Source: Helopsaltes ochotensis (Eukaryota > Chordata > Aves > Passeriformes > Locustellidae). Taken from it: a stretch of DNA of 64,000 bases. Position 1 is the first letter of the stretch. Each line of letters opens with the position of its first letter. Where the stretch lies: assembly GCA_013400155.1 (NCBI GenBank), contig VXBM01000286.1:799455-863454 (forward strand), written 5' to 3'. Positions 40,171-51,306 of the stretch are shown here, piece by piece. The notes beneath the pieces are model-generated. The model saw nothing but the letters and a program-made list of their open reading frames with translations, did not search any database and had not been told where the DNA came from. Made by a program: the position numbers and the translations under genes.

Positions 40171-43100
40171 TTGTGCCTTTCAAATTACTATTAAGCAGTC
40201 CTAATGACATAGATACAAATTAGATCTTCAGCCGAATTACTCATGTAGTGAACAATCTTTTTAGCCTCTCTAGGGGAAAAAAAATTGTAGTCACGAACAG
40301 TTTTCATCCCATGGCTGCAGGAAACATAGGATAGAACATCCAAACCCTGCAATTTTGCTATAATGCTATTTAAATTGAGCCAATGGCTGTGGAACTCACT
40401 GCTGTTGGGAACTTTTTCAATGAGAACTACAGGTTTTTGATTGCATATTGAATCTGGTCTGCCCAGATATTTTCAAAGCTTTTCTTTTTCCAAAATGCAG
40501 ACATGTACATTACAGTACTTAGTGATGTTTCCGTTGGAATTGAAGATCTCTGACTGCCACACATTAATTTTATTTAATTGGAAACAAGTATACTTTTCCC
40601 TGGGCTGGATTGGGACTAAATAGTTGTGGCCCTTGGTATTTGCTACCAAAACCTCTTGCAGGTAGTTTAGTTGAAGCATTGTGATAGAGCCAAGCTTGTC
40701 TTTAACACTCCTTCCTGCAATTTTACAAAGTATGGGCCAGACCTCCAATTGCAGAATTCTAGCAATTGAAACAATTAGTAGCAGCTGAAGATCTGTCAAA
40801 AATAAATCCTAGGATTTTACCCGCAGTTTTAGATGTCACTTTGCCTAAGTTGGAGGAGATCCTCACTATTGTTGTTGTTGACTTGTTATTGTTATATGAG
40901 TTGCATACTAAGGGAAAAATGTACTTTTGTATTCAGGCTTTTATTTTTGGGACTGTACTTTTGGCTTTATTAGTTTTAAAGTGTTACTTCCATTTATGAT
41001 CCTGTGCATTGTTCATCTGTCAGCAAGAGATGTAGGAGCAGATGAAGAGTAAGGCAAGGAGTCGTATACGTACATGAAGAGGAGCCTGGGCACATGTGCA
41101 AAGTCTTTGTCACTTGAAAGTGACACACTTGAAAGTGTTTGAAAGCAGAAGAGGAGAGTGAAGCTGCTGAGGAAGGAGCTGTGCTGAACGTGCATCACGT
41201 ACCGTCCCTGGAGCAGCGCTTGCGCTTTGTGTGAGTGTCCACAGCAGCCCATGTAGGGAAGAATGCATACAGCTAATATAACGTATGAACTGCACTTTGT
41301 GTAGATCTTTTCTGGCTAGTCTCCCAGTTCTGTGATTGAAAGTCCTGGTCTGAGTCCTAATTCTCATCTACTTCTTCAGGGCGGGGCCCCACCTGTGCAT
41401 TGATTCAGCCGCACTTTCACGTAGGACCCAAATTTTCTACTGAAATAAGTGACAAACCCTCCCTGCCTTTAGCAAAATATTCCTTGGCATCATGTATATT
41501 ATGAGATGTTAAATGTTTTAACAACTGAAGCATCTGTGTTGTGTTGAGCTCTGAGGCAGCATCCAAAGGGATCACAAGATACCAATCTAATTACATTCCT
41601 CACATTGGTATGACAATGGTGTCTCCACATATTGTTTCTATCACTAATGCAGTCATACCACCAGAGTGTCATAATGCTCTGCCAGTTTATATTCTTGAGA
41701 AATTTTTGTCACAGGAATAGGTTTTTCCACACTCTTCAGTATTTTTCCTAAATTAATAACCCACTTTGTGCAAAATTTGGAAAACCTAGCCCAAGGGCTC
41801 TGGTTTGTTTTCTCGTTCCTGTTTATTTATTTTCTAATTCATACAAGTGAAAGATGCCAAAGGGATTTATGGACAGGATAGTCTAAAACTGTTAATGCAC
41901 AATAGCACTTTTACTTTGCATTCCCTTTTACCTTCAGGAAGGTCATCTTCTCTGCTGCACTATTCTCTTGCCTTGTAAGATGAGAACAGTAATGCTTTTG
42001 TATTCCCCTAACCAAAGTGTTTGTGGGATCACATTGAACTGGACCTTATCCCACTGATGAGCACTTTCATGCATGAGTGCCTTTGTTGTGGCCAGTGAAA
42101 TTGCTGGTTTGAGTTGGAGTCCAAAATCTCTTTCTGAGTCACCTCCAGATGAGTGGCGAGGTGAGCATTTGTGAGAGGAAGTAAGAGAATTTAGCCCATG
42201 TAACTCTTCCTGATATCAGTGGAAACAAATACCTAAACCCTCACACTTCAGCATTTATAATGCTTTACAGTTTGACAGCTTGACAACTTTCTAACATTAT
42301 CATGTTGCAGTCCAAATCCCCTAGACCTCTGATCAGTCTTAACACAGGCAAATCTCTTGTGCTTTAATAATGGCTTCTTCAGTAAGGTCTGGAAAGCCAC
42401 AGAAAAAGGAAAAGAAAGGATTGATTGGCAATTTACTTAATGAAAGGTAAAATCAAGCCTGGCACAGTACACAGATGAGTTTTACCACAGGCAAATCAAT
42501 ATTTGTTTTCACTATGAACATTTTAACCATAAACAATAAAACTTTGCTCCGTTATTGTGAAAATCCAGAAGTTGCTGTGTGATTGTTGTTTCCCTGTTTT
42601 TGGCAGGTATTCAAATTAAAGGACAGGATTATATGGGGTAGGAGGTGGGTGATTTTCTGTAACTGCTAGATGACAGGCAGTCTATAGGCATATCTTCTGT
42701 TATTTGTTTATAGGTGGATCGTCTGCTATGAAATTTACTTAAGAGACCGATTTAAGCATCAGGTTGCACTCTACAGCTCAGCAATTTCACATTGTAAGTA
42801 TCAGAAGAGCTTTCAAAGTAATGCTATCTGGATCTGGCAATTTTCTACTATTCATTCTTTTTTTTTTTTTTTTTTTCTTCCCTAGACCTTCTCTTGCTGC
42901 CTCCTCTGTGATAATTCAGGAGATATCCTCACAGTGGGAAGCCTTGGCCTGTGTAGTTTTCCCAAGCCCTAACACACGCCTGCTCTTCATGCGTGACAGC
43001 TGAAAATCATCCTACGTAAAAACTGCTCTGTGCTCCTCCTGCTGCAGCATGGGAGACGATATGTTGACAGTCCAGAGCACTGTGCATGATAGACGTGGAG

Positions 43101-45279
43101 GAGTGTTGTAAAAGGGCTTGAAGGGTGTTTATTGCCCATCCCAAAATGTTTTAGTGCTTGCAGGCTGTAGCCGTCACTGTGTCATGGCAGCACTGAAAAC
43201 TGCAGTTCCTGCAGCATGACCCAAGCTGTGGTGCCAGGTGCTCTGGAGGGATCCTGTCCTGTCAGCACCACAGAGGAGTAATTACACAGAAAACCTTTGT
43301 TTCTGTATGCTTAAAAATAATTTATTTTTCACCTTGTTAATAATTTTACAGGCAGCAAACAGCATTTAATCAGTTCTTTCCATTCTGTATTTCGTTGCTG
43401 TAATAGTACATTCCATGTTGAAGAATTTGTACCTTATTTGATGCTACTCATTCTTTACTAGTATTATTTAAGTGCTGGCAGGAAACTCAATAGGACCAGG
43501 TTGTCAAATTTTTCTTCTAGTGTCTTCTGAAAATAATGAACGTTTTTGTAGATGCGTTACTGTGGTTGAGGTGGCTGATGACTGACAAGTTTTTTTGAGT
43601 TAGATCTTCTGACTCTAGAACTGCATAATTAATAATGCACAAGTTAACAGGAACTTGGTGTAAGGAGTGGGGAGGGGAACCAGAAACCTAAAGGAATTGT
43701 TATACTTGAATGCAGCTTAATTCCTACGTTGTCACTGAGTTTTGTCTGTGTGTGTCATGTACCTGAAAGAAGCTGTAAGGCAAAGGTTGTGTGTTCAATC
43801 AGTTCTTTGGTGCTGGCTGCTTGAGCTTCCCTCTCAGATGTCTGCTATCTCTGGTAAAACTGTGGAAGTGGTGAGCTTACTGCAGCCTTACAGGCATTCC
43901 TCTGGAAAACAAAACTGCAGGACATCCGTTTTTATGTGTGTTCCATGCTTCTCTGGAGCAAATTGTTCGGGCGAATTCCACCCTTAATGGTGTGTAACAG
44001 CATTAATGGCTTAGGCCAGAAGCATCTTGAATTGTGCTGGCTGGCATCAGTCAGGATAATTTAAAGCACTCATACAAGGTTTTGCTATTTGAATATGTCC
44101 CTAAAATGTATGATGAATGCATTAACAGATTTTGGACCCAAAGACTTCACATAAAAGGCAGACGGAGAAGGGTCATGGGGCGAAAACAACAACTTCTAAA
44201 CCATGAAGTGATAATGAAAAGTAGACTGGCCAACATACTGATATTTCCTTTAGGAGAATCAGGAAGCTGCTTTTTGGCTCTTGTCTTTTATAAAGCCCTA
44301 CCTCTAATCTCCTAGCTGGTTTTATTACTGAAATGTAATATTGCAGTTCTATTTCTCCCCGCTGCTCTGGGGATCTTTATTCCTATTCATATATGTTGTC
44401 TAAAGACTGTTTTCTTGTTCTTCAGTAGAAGTCTGAACTGGCAAAAGAAATTTGTTGGTTCTTTCTTTCACGGAAGGAGACAACATCTGGAAGACAATCT
44501 TATAATAGGATTAATTACATTCCTTGACTTTTCCTTTCATAGGAGGAATGTGAAAGTTATGTGAAGATATATTTATTGTCACTAGACCTAAAAACTATGA
44601 GGTGAGATTTTAGTTTGCATCAGTTTCTTTCTAGCATTTATATCCCAAATTGTTGTTCATAATTTCCAACCATTTCTTTCCTGAAAAAAAGCTTAAATGT
44701 CTTTTTCTTTGTTCATATTTGAACTATATGTGTTGAGACAGACTAAGCAGCAGAGGCGTAACAGAACCATTCTGCCACTGATCTCATTTTTGAACTACAT
44801 TGATTAGGATGAGTAATGGAATAAATCCTGAATTAGGGACTAGTGAAAAATGCAAGTGGATTCTGGATGAACCTAGTGATGTTGTGCCAGTATAACAGAG
44901 ATGAATAGGATCTCTAGGAATTGCTCAAAAGCAATTTGGTTCTAGCCCCTGAAACCCAACCTAGAAGAAAAATCTGGTTTGACTTGTACTTTTCAGTTTT
45001 TTTGTTTTGGTGGTTTTTTGGGGTTGTTTTTGTTTTTGTTTTTGTTTTTTTGTTTTTTTGTTTTTTTTTAAGTAGATTATTAAGGCCTGAAAAACCCCTT
45101 AGCCTGACACATCACTGTGAAAATTCTTTCACTGAATATACATTTTTTCTCAGAAAAGGTGTCAAAAATGTTTGAAAAACTCACAAACCCCCCTTTCTTT
45201 CAGAAATGAAGCTTCAAGGCTCCAGAACTTTTGAGCACTTCGATTTCTGTAGGTGCAGGGGAGTTCTACCCTATATATA
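40171..45279. other. Non-coding sequence, no gene seen
   Basis: Includes a small direct repeat of ACTTGAAAGTG at about 41111-41140, a few retained CpGs at about 41185-41230, a T19 tract at 42858-42876 and a T/G-rich stretch at 44995-45070. At about 42170-42250 there is a very weak match to the ancient repeat family. No gene recognised. Confidence 0.5.
44995..45070. repeat. T/G-rich low-complexity stretch
   Basis: Mostly GTTTT and GTTTTT units with T runs. Open frames here translate to F, V and L runs and are not genes. Confidence 0.9.
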
Positions 45280-45375
45280 AAAATACATAAGCACGTGCTT
45301 AACTTCTAGCAGGTATTAAGTCCCGTTCATTACATTAGGACTTAAGCATACACACACATCTCTGAGAAGCGGGTC
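45280..45375. repeat. Probable decayed palindromic ancient repeat
   Basis: ATAAGCACGTGCTTAACTTC followed by TAGCAGGTATTAAGTCCC and GGACTTAAGCATACAC has the AAGCACGTGCTTAA palindrome and flanking TTAAGTCCC/GGACTTAAGCA arms of the ancient repeat seen at 3335. This copy keeps the clearest core palindrome in the window. Confidence 0.5.
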
Positions 45376-46763
45376 CTGCCTCGTGTTAACTTCCAAGCTG
45401 GAAGTTTCATAAGGTGTTGAAGGTGGTCCAGCACTCATTGACCAACAGGTCCAAATCCTGCCAGTGCAGCAAGCCAGAGAGGGGCTTGCTTTAATGGGAT
45501 CCTGAGTTACAATAAATAAATTATAACAAACTCGACAGAAGCCTCTGGGCTTGGTCCAGTCCTGAGGCCAGACTGAAATTTCTCATGTAGCAGGTAATCA
45601 GTAAGATGAGAAACCGGCTGCAGGAGAAGGGCCTCTCTGTGAAACAAGAAGGTACTCAGAGGGCCAAGTCCTGTCCCAGTAATCTTTCCAGTAACACTAC
45701 AGTGGTCCATGCTTTTCATTATCTGCTCTTCACAGGAGTTGAATTAATTGGAAAGGAAACTGATGGTATTATTGCGGCAGGCCACCCAAGGTGGTTGGTT
45801 GCATGAGTGAAGAACGGGTCATTAGATTTGTCCCTTACTTTTGTAAACATTTCTGTATAAGCAAAGCTCGTAGGTAATTTCAAATGAAGGTTATTTGGTT
45901 AGGGGGAAAAGGATTGCCAGACTGTCATTATCCCCTTCAGAGCATTTAAACTGAGCAATGTGATGACATTTCAAAACCATCTGGGATTATTTTTTTTCAT
46001 TATAGCCTCCATTTTACTTAAAAACAATGAGGCTGGTGTTTCCTTGTCCTTTGTAATAATGTTTTTCAAGCAGTTGTCTCTAGGGTTTGGTACAGGCCTT
46101 GGCTAATAGCTCAAAATACCCAGTCACTGGATTGATTGATGCACAAAGCTGATTGTATCTGTCAGTCTGCAATTGACCCTTTATTTCACAGACTTCTTTC
46201 CAAAAATCATATTGGAAGCGCCTGAGTGCTGTAGAAGGGTTTAGAACGGTTTGAGTGCAACTCGAGTACATTTTGTGAAATACATGATGACTTGTACTGT
46301 ACATGGGGATTGATGTTTCCAATTAGTTTTCCCAGTGACAGGTCAGGTGGGATCCATTGCATCTCTGAGAGCAGCCAGCCCAAGTCAGTCGGTAAGAGAG
46401 AGATCCTCCACTGGAGAGCAATTCCTCTACTCTGCCTGCATCCCTAATGTTCTCTATCTACTGAACCAAATTACAAGGTTAGATGACTTTATGCCTACTT
46501 TTTCACCCTCTGGAGTTTGCTAAGGTAAATTTTATTTTTGCAGAATCCCCCCAGTGGATACAGGGAAAGGTTATTTGTAGATTTTTCTTTAAGCTTTGAA
46601 GTTTGGATTTTGCAAGTGAAACACTTCTTTTAATGACTGTTTTTTTAGAACTGAGTTCCTAGCTTTCAGGAATAACCAAATAATAACATTTAAGTATTGT
46701 GTGCTTAATAAGCAAAAAAATCACCAACTCTCTGAAAATTAGCTGAATTCCCTTCTGTTTTGT

Positions 46764-46765
<2 letters not shown>

Positions 46766-46793
<28 letters not shown>
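46766..46793. repeat. Poly-T tract, 28 bases
   Basis: Uninterrupted T28 ending exactly where the CR1 fragment begins. On the minus strand it reads as a poly-A tail directly after the CR1-derived sequence. Confidence 0.95.
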
Positions 46794-46794
<1 letters not shown>

Positions 46795-46995
46795 GCCTAA
46801 GACCCAGCACCACCATGCCAACTAAACCACAGCACTGAGTGACTCCAGCACCTCCCTGGATGGCCTGTTCCACATGACTGACAACCCCTTCCATGGAGAA
46901 ATTCTTCCTGATGCCCAACCTGAACCTCTCCTGGCAGAAGCTTGAGGTAATTTCCTCCTGTCCTGTTATTTGCTTCCTGGGAGAAGGATATGGAG
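46794..46995 (-). mobile_element. CR1 LINE fragment lacking its 3' end
   Basis: CCATGCCAACTAAACCACAG, then GTGACTCCAGCACCTCCCTG, GGCCTGTTCCACATGACTG, GAGAAATTCTTCCTGATGCC, CAACCTGAACCTCTCCTGGC and TTTCCTCCTGTCCTGTTATT are in the order of the antisense strand of the CR1 3' region. The true CR1 tail (ATTCTATG octamers) should lie to the left but is missing, replaced by T28. The right border fades after GGGAGAAGG. Non-functional. Confidence 0.88.
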
Positions 46996-49407
46996 AAGAT
47001 GGTATTTGAGGGCTCCCCAGGGGAACAGATGCTTAAAAGAAGTGTAGCTGTCACAAATCATATTAGAGAGATGGGTTCAGCTTACAGTCCTGCCACTTTT
47101 TCCTGTGCAGCCTTTCAGCTTCCTCTTTAATAAAATTGAGCAGTTGTTATTTATCTATTTCTAGCAAAGGGGAATAAGTAGAGTCGGTTGAAATTGCTTC
47201 CTTTATAGTTGGCTGTGTGAGAGAAAACTGATTTTCTTGACCAAATGGAATTTCCACTGAAAGTCTACCTTCTGTGAAAATGTTTGATCTTTTTGCTTTA
47301 GTTGAGTGCCCCATCCCACACTCTTTCCCTTGGGTTTCTAAGTGGAAACTCATCATTTTCTGGGCTTGCAGAACTGTAGGCAAGTAATAGTAATAATAAA
47401 AATGCTGGTTAGGTCTTTTCATGAGAGCTTTTTTTAATAGCACTCAGAGTATAATTACTAGAAAGAGCAGGATTACAGCTCAGGGTCATCTCCTGCTCCC
47501 AATTTGATACCCTATTCTGTGATGAGAGTGAGTAGTAGAACTTTCTGCGTTGGTTTTTGTTTTTTTTTTTAAAAAGGTGTGCAGTACAGCCCAGGTCCAC
47601 TCCTGTATTTTTTTAGGATACTGGTGGCTGCTGGCAGCTGCAGCTTTCTCTTAGCAAATTGTCTGTGAAAAAATTGCTTATAGCTAGTCCCTAAGAAGCT
47701 CTACTGAATGTGTCTTAAGCCTGAACTGATGTATTCAATTCAGGTGGATTGTCAGGCAGAAACCTAAGAGCGCACTATGCAGTTTGGTCTATAAATTATT
47801 TTTTTTTTCTTTTTAGCATAATAGCACTTCAGCTTTTCAAAACGGAGTTGGGACAGAGAATAAAGATAACTCTGGACAAGATATGTCTCAAGAATTTCGT
47901 CAGTCTATCCTGAACATCTGAGTCTAAGCAAAATAACTGGCATGGAACATATCAGGCTAAAATATCCATTTTGAAAAAAAAAACTCACAAGCAACTGAGA
48001 ACAGATAAAAAGAATTCTTTGGCAGCCATAAGGGCAGATACAGCTACCACTTAAAACACAAATATTTCCAAACTGTTAGTGCTCATATCTCAGAGATTAC
48101 CATATCATCACAGGCTGTCATTTGTCCTCTTATCAGCGTCATGCGAAATCCCAGTGAGCACAAATAGAGATTAATCTTGCAGATACTCGGCATACAGCCC
48201 TGCTGTCGGAAATCACGCTCAGCACAGCCACCACAGGGTCTTGCTGAGGCTTTTCAATGGCTGTGGGGTCAGTCCCAAAGCCTGCCCTTCTCCAGTCACA
48301 AACATTTCAGCACTCGCCCAGCACTGGATCTGTCTCCACTGGGCTCGGAGTAAGGCTCCCTTGCACAGGAAGCAATAATCCAAGAGTAATTTTCTACTGC
48401 TCTTACTAACCTTCTAATAGGAGCTCATGCGTGATAATTGGGCCTCTCAAATATATTTTGGAGAGGGTATTTTTTTTTTCCTAGCCAGTTTTCTTTTCTT
48501 TTTTTTCTATTATATTTAGTAACTTCTGAAAAATATCTTACTGCTTAAAAGAACAGTTTTTAAAGCAAATCCTTTGTGATTAGTAAGCACAGCTAAAGAC
48601 ATTTGGAGCATTAAACACCCCTGTATGTAAAATCCCTGGAGTTTTACGAAAGTATGGCTTAAAATGACAACAAAATTACAGAGCTGGAAGAAGAATCATA
48701 GCTGCATAGAAGAAAGCTAATACAACTCTTTACATGTCTATTTAATAAAGAATCTTCCAGTTCTCAGTTTAAAAAATGAGAGTGAAAGTTCATTAAATTC
48801 GGTGCCATAATATGTTCTGCATTTACTGAAGAAAAACATGAAGTCAATACCCAAGGTTGCAGTGTGTTCAGAGAACAAAATAATTCAATTGATATTGTTT
48901 CCTTTTTGTCAGGGTCTCCCAAGGGAAGGGATATTACTTGGCTGTAGCAGTAATGGCTCTCTATCTGGGTGAAGAACTATTATGTTAAATTAAAACCTCT
49001 CTCTGTTTATCAAACAGCCAAAACTAATAAACACAACCATGGCATTAAGACTAAAGTGCTACTAGACTATTACTTCCTTCACCAGAGTATCATTTGTAAT
49101 TCAATTTAGAAAAAGAGTGTGCTCCTCAGGGATGAGGAGATGTGGTATTGACACAAGAGGCCTTTACTATTTGGGCACAGGAATCTTATTGTTTTGTAGT
49201 TACTGGGGTTGGAAACTGTTTTGACTGGAAAAACAACCCCACAAAGTAGTTTCAGAAATTTTTAAGAAATAGATTATTGAAAAGAATCTGTGAAGTATTG
49301 CTTATGACAGGTAATGCTAATTGGAAGGCATATCTATAAAAAAAGGAGTTTTGAAAGAAAAAAAAACAAAACAAAATGTGAACCTGAGCAACTCTTGCTC
49401 TCAGGGT

Positions 49408-49555
49408 CTTTTTTTTTCTTTGTTTTGTTTTGTTTTTGTTTTTCCGTTTTTGTTGTTGTTGTTTGTTTGTTTTTCATTTAACTACTATTTTGGGGGGGTT
49501 GTTTGTTTGTTTGTTTGGGGGGTTTTTTGGGGGTTTTTTTGTTTTTTTTTTTTTG
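49408..49555. repeat. T/G-rich low-complexity stretch
   Basis: Runs of T with GTTTT, GTT, GTTT and G6-G7 units. The plus strand is strongly purine/pyrimidine skewed and almost lacks C. Frames through it give F/V/L/C runs only. Confidence 0.9.
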
Positions 49556-50234
49556 TAGTTAGGGTTTTTAGCATTAGAAACCTGGTGTGTCCTTCACTAT
49601 AGTATTTTGCTTAGTGCAGACCAGGTTCTTCAATTTTGAATTTATAAGGAAATCCCTCAAATTCATTTACTTGTTCTCTGTGGAGCAGAGTAAAAGTACA
49701 CCTATCTTCCTACTCATGGCAGGCAGATAGAAGTACAAGGTACCATTCAAAATTCATGCAACATGTTGCATGATAGCCTTAAAAAGGCAGACCAAAATTT
49801 GAATTTGCAGCCATTTTGAAACATCAAACAGTGCATTTTTTAAAAATCTTGCCATGAAGTTAAGGCAGTTTCTTTGGGAGACTGCCAGATACCCCAGTAA
49901 TGTCTGTATATAATACACCCATGCATAAGAAAAACAAGAAATAGAAAATCTGATACATCAACCACTGCCAGCCAGTAATGACCAGTGGAATTCAGCTAAC
50001 GTAGACAATTTAATTTCAATGCCTACTGGGAATTTGATTAAAGCAATTAGAGAAAATTCTGAACATGGTCCAAATCATGCGTGTTTTTATTTCATTTTAT
50101 TTTCTTTAAGAGCCGTCAGCATTCTTGGCCTCTGAAAATATAGGTAGTAAGTCTCCTGAAAACTTTTAAGCAGGGTTATAACTTTGTTCACATAATGGTG
50201 ACATTGAAGTGAGCGAGGCTACTTGCAAAAGGGA

Positions 50235-50285
50235 AATTATAGATGTGTTTAAGTGTTTGCAGGGTCTCATGCTAAGTGCTTGGAA
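50235..50285. repeat. Possible decayed ancient repeat
   Basis: GATGTGTTTAAGTGTTTGCA followed by GGGTCTCATGCTAAGTGCTT resembles the ATGCTTAAGTGTTTGC...GATC end of the ancient palindromic family. Weak match. Confidence 0.28.
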
Positions 50286-51235
50286 CAGAAAGTTCTCCCA
50301 TAGCCTGCCCAAACCCTCGCCCTAAGTACAGCTGTTCCTTTCCAGCAAAGTGTGGAGGCAAAGACTGATCAGCCTTGAGGAACAGAGGAATTCAGGGGCA
50401 CTTTTGCAGACCCTGGGTTCAGGGTGAAGTAGGTGGGGCTGAGAGACTCCAGTCAGCAGGGAAATTTACTGATTTCTTAGGAACAGTCTCCTTTTGAATG
50501 CCTGATTCTTATTATGATATAGGTGGAAATTAAGGGGCATAAACCTCTTGTAAACATATATGGGGCTGCAGCCACGGCTAAGACATCACAGAAAGCCAAT
50601 GGAGTTGCTAACTCCATTTTGGTCCATCAACTTCCACAGCCATTTAAAAGTTTTTATTTTTTTACCACATGAATCTGGACTGCAGCCACTCACCATAAGA
50701 CAGACTGGACTAATAAATCTTTGGCACATGTAACCACCATGTTTAATATAAAACAACCCCTACACTTTTTTTTTAATATGATTTATAAAACAGAACACGA
50801 AGCTACCTACATGGTCTTTCCTAGCTACAGCAGATACTGTTATTTATTGCACATTTAATTACTAACAGCAATTCAGTCATGCTACCTGACCTTGAGGCCT
50901 TTTGATTACCTGATCCAACATATTTCACATGATAAAAATGTCAGGCTCAGAGAAACCCACCAGTCTGGTTCTCTGTGAAATCTAATTATAAGCAGCAATA
51001 TTAAAGAAAGGTTACCAGTTAAAATAGTCAAGGCATTTATTTGGTAGGAGTTTGTTTTGATTGAAATGATAGCTGAGGGGGCACCGTGCAGCCTGGTAGG
51101 ATGCTATGAGCAGTGCAGCCTCATCTCACCCACTCTCATTTTGGCTGCTGAGCTTGAACTTGGGAAGATCAAACTTGGGAACAGAGTGCCACAGGGGTGA
51201 GTACGTCCCTCTCCCTATACAGCCTCCATCTCTGC

Positions 51236-51306
51236 AGAGCCAGGAGTTGGACCTGATGATCCTCGTGAGTCCATTCCAACTCAGGATATTCTATGATCCT
51301 CTGATT
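51236..51306 (+). mobile_element. CR1 LINE 3' tail fragment
   Basis: CAGGAGTTGGACCTGATGAT, then CCTCGTGAGTCCATTCCAAC and a tail TATTCTATGATCCTCTG match the sense strand of the CR1 3' UTR with its octamer-like tail. Only the last 70 or so bases remain, a normal 5'-truncated insert. Confidence 0.88.

Larger units (their letters stand above)
46996..51235. other. Non-coding sequence, no gene seen
   Basis: AT-rich with a T/G-rich block at 49408-49555 and a modest CpG-retaining stretch at about 48130-48350. No gene or RNA was recognised; the longest frame (98 codons, minus) has no domain. Confidence 0.5.

Noticed and set aside
44921..45175. 84-codon frame with a hydrophobic FVF-rich centre
   Set aside because: Translation of GTTTT-type low-complexity DNA.
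49321..49602. F/V/L/C-rich 93-codon frame resembling a membrane protein
   Set aside because: Translation of a T/G low-complexity stretch.
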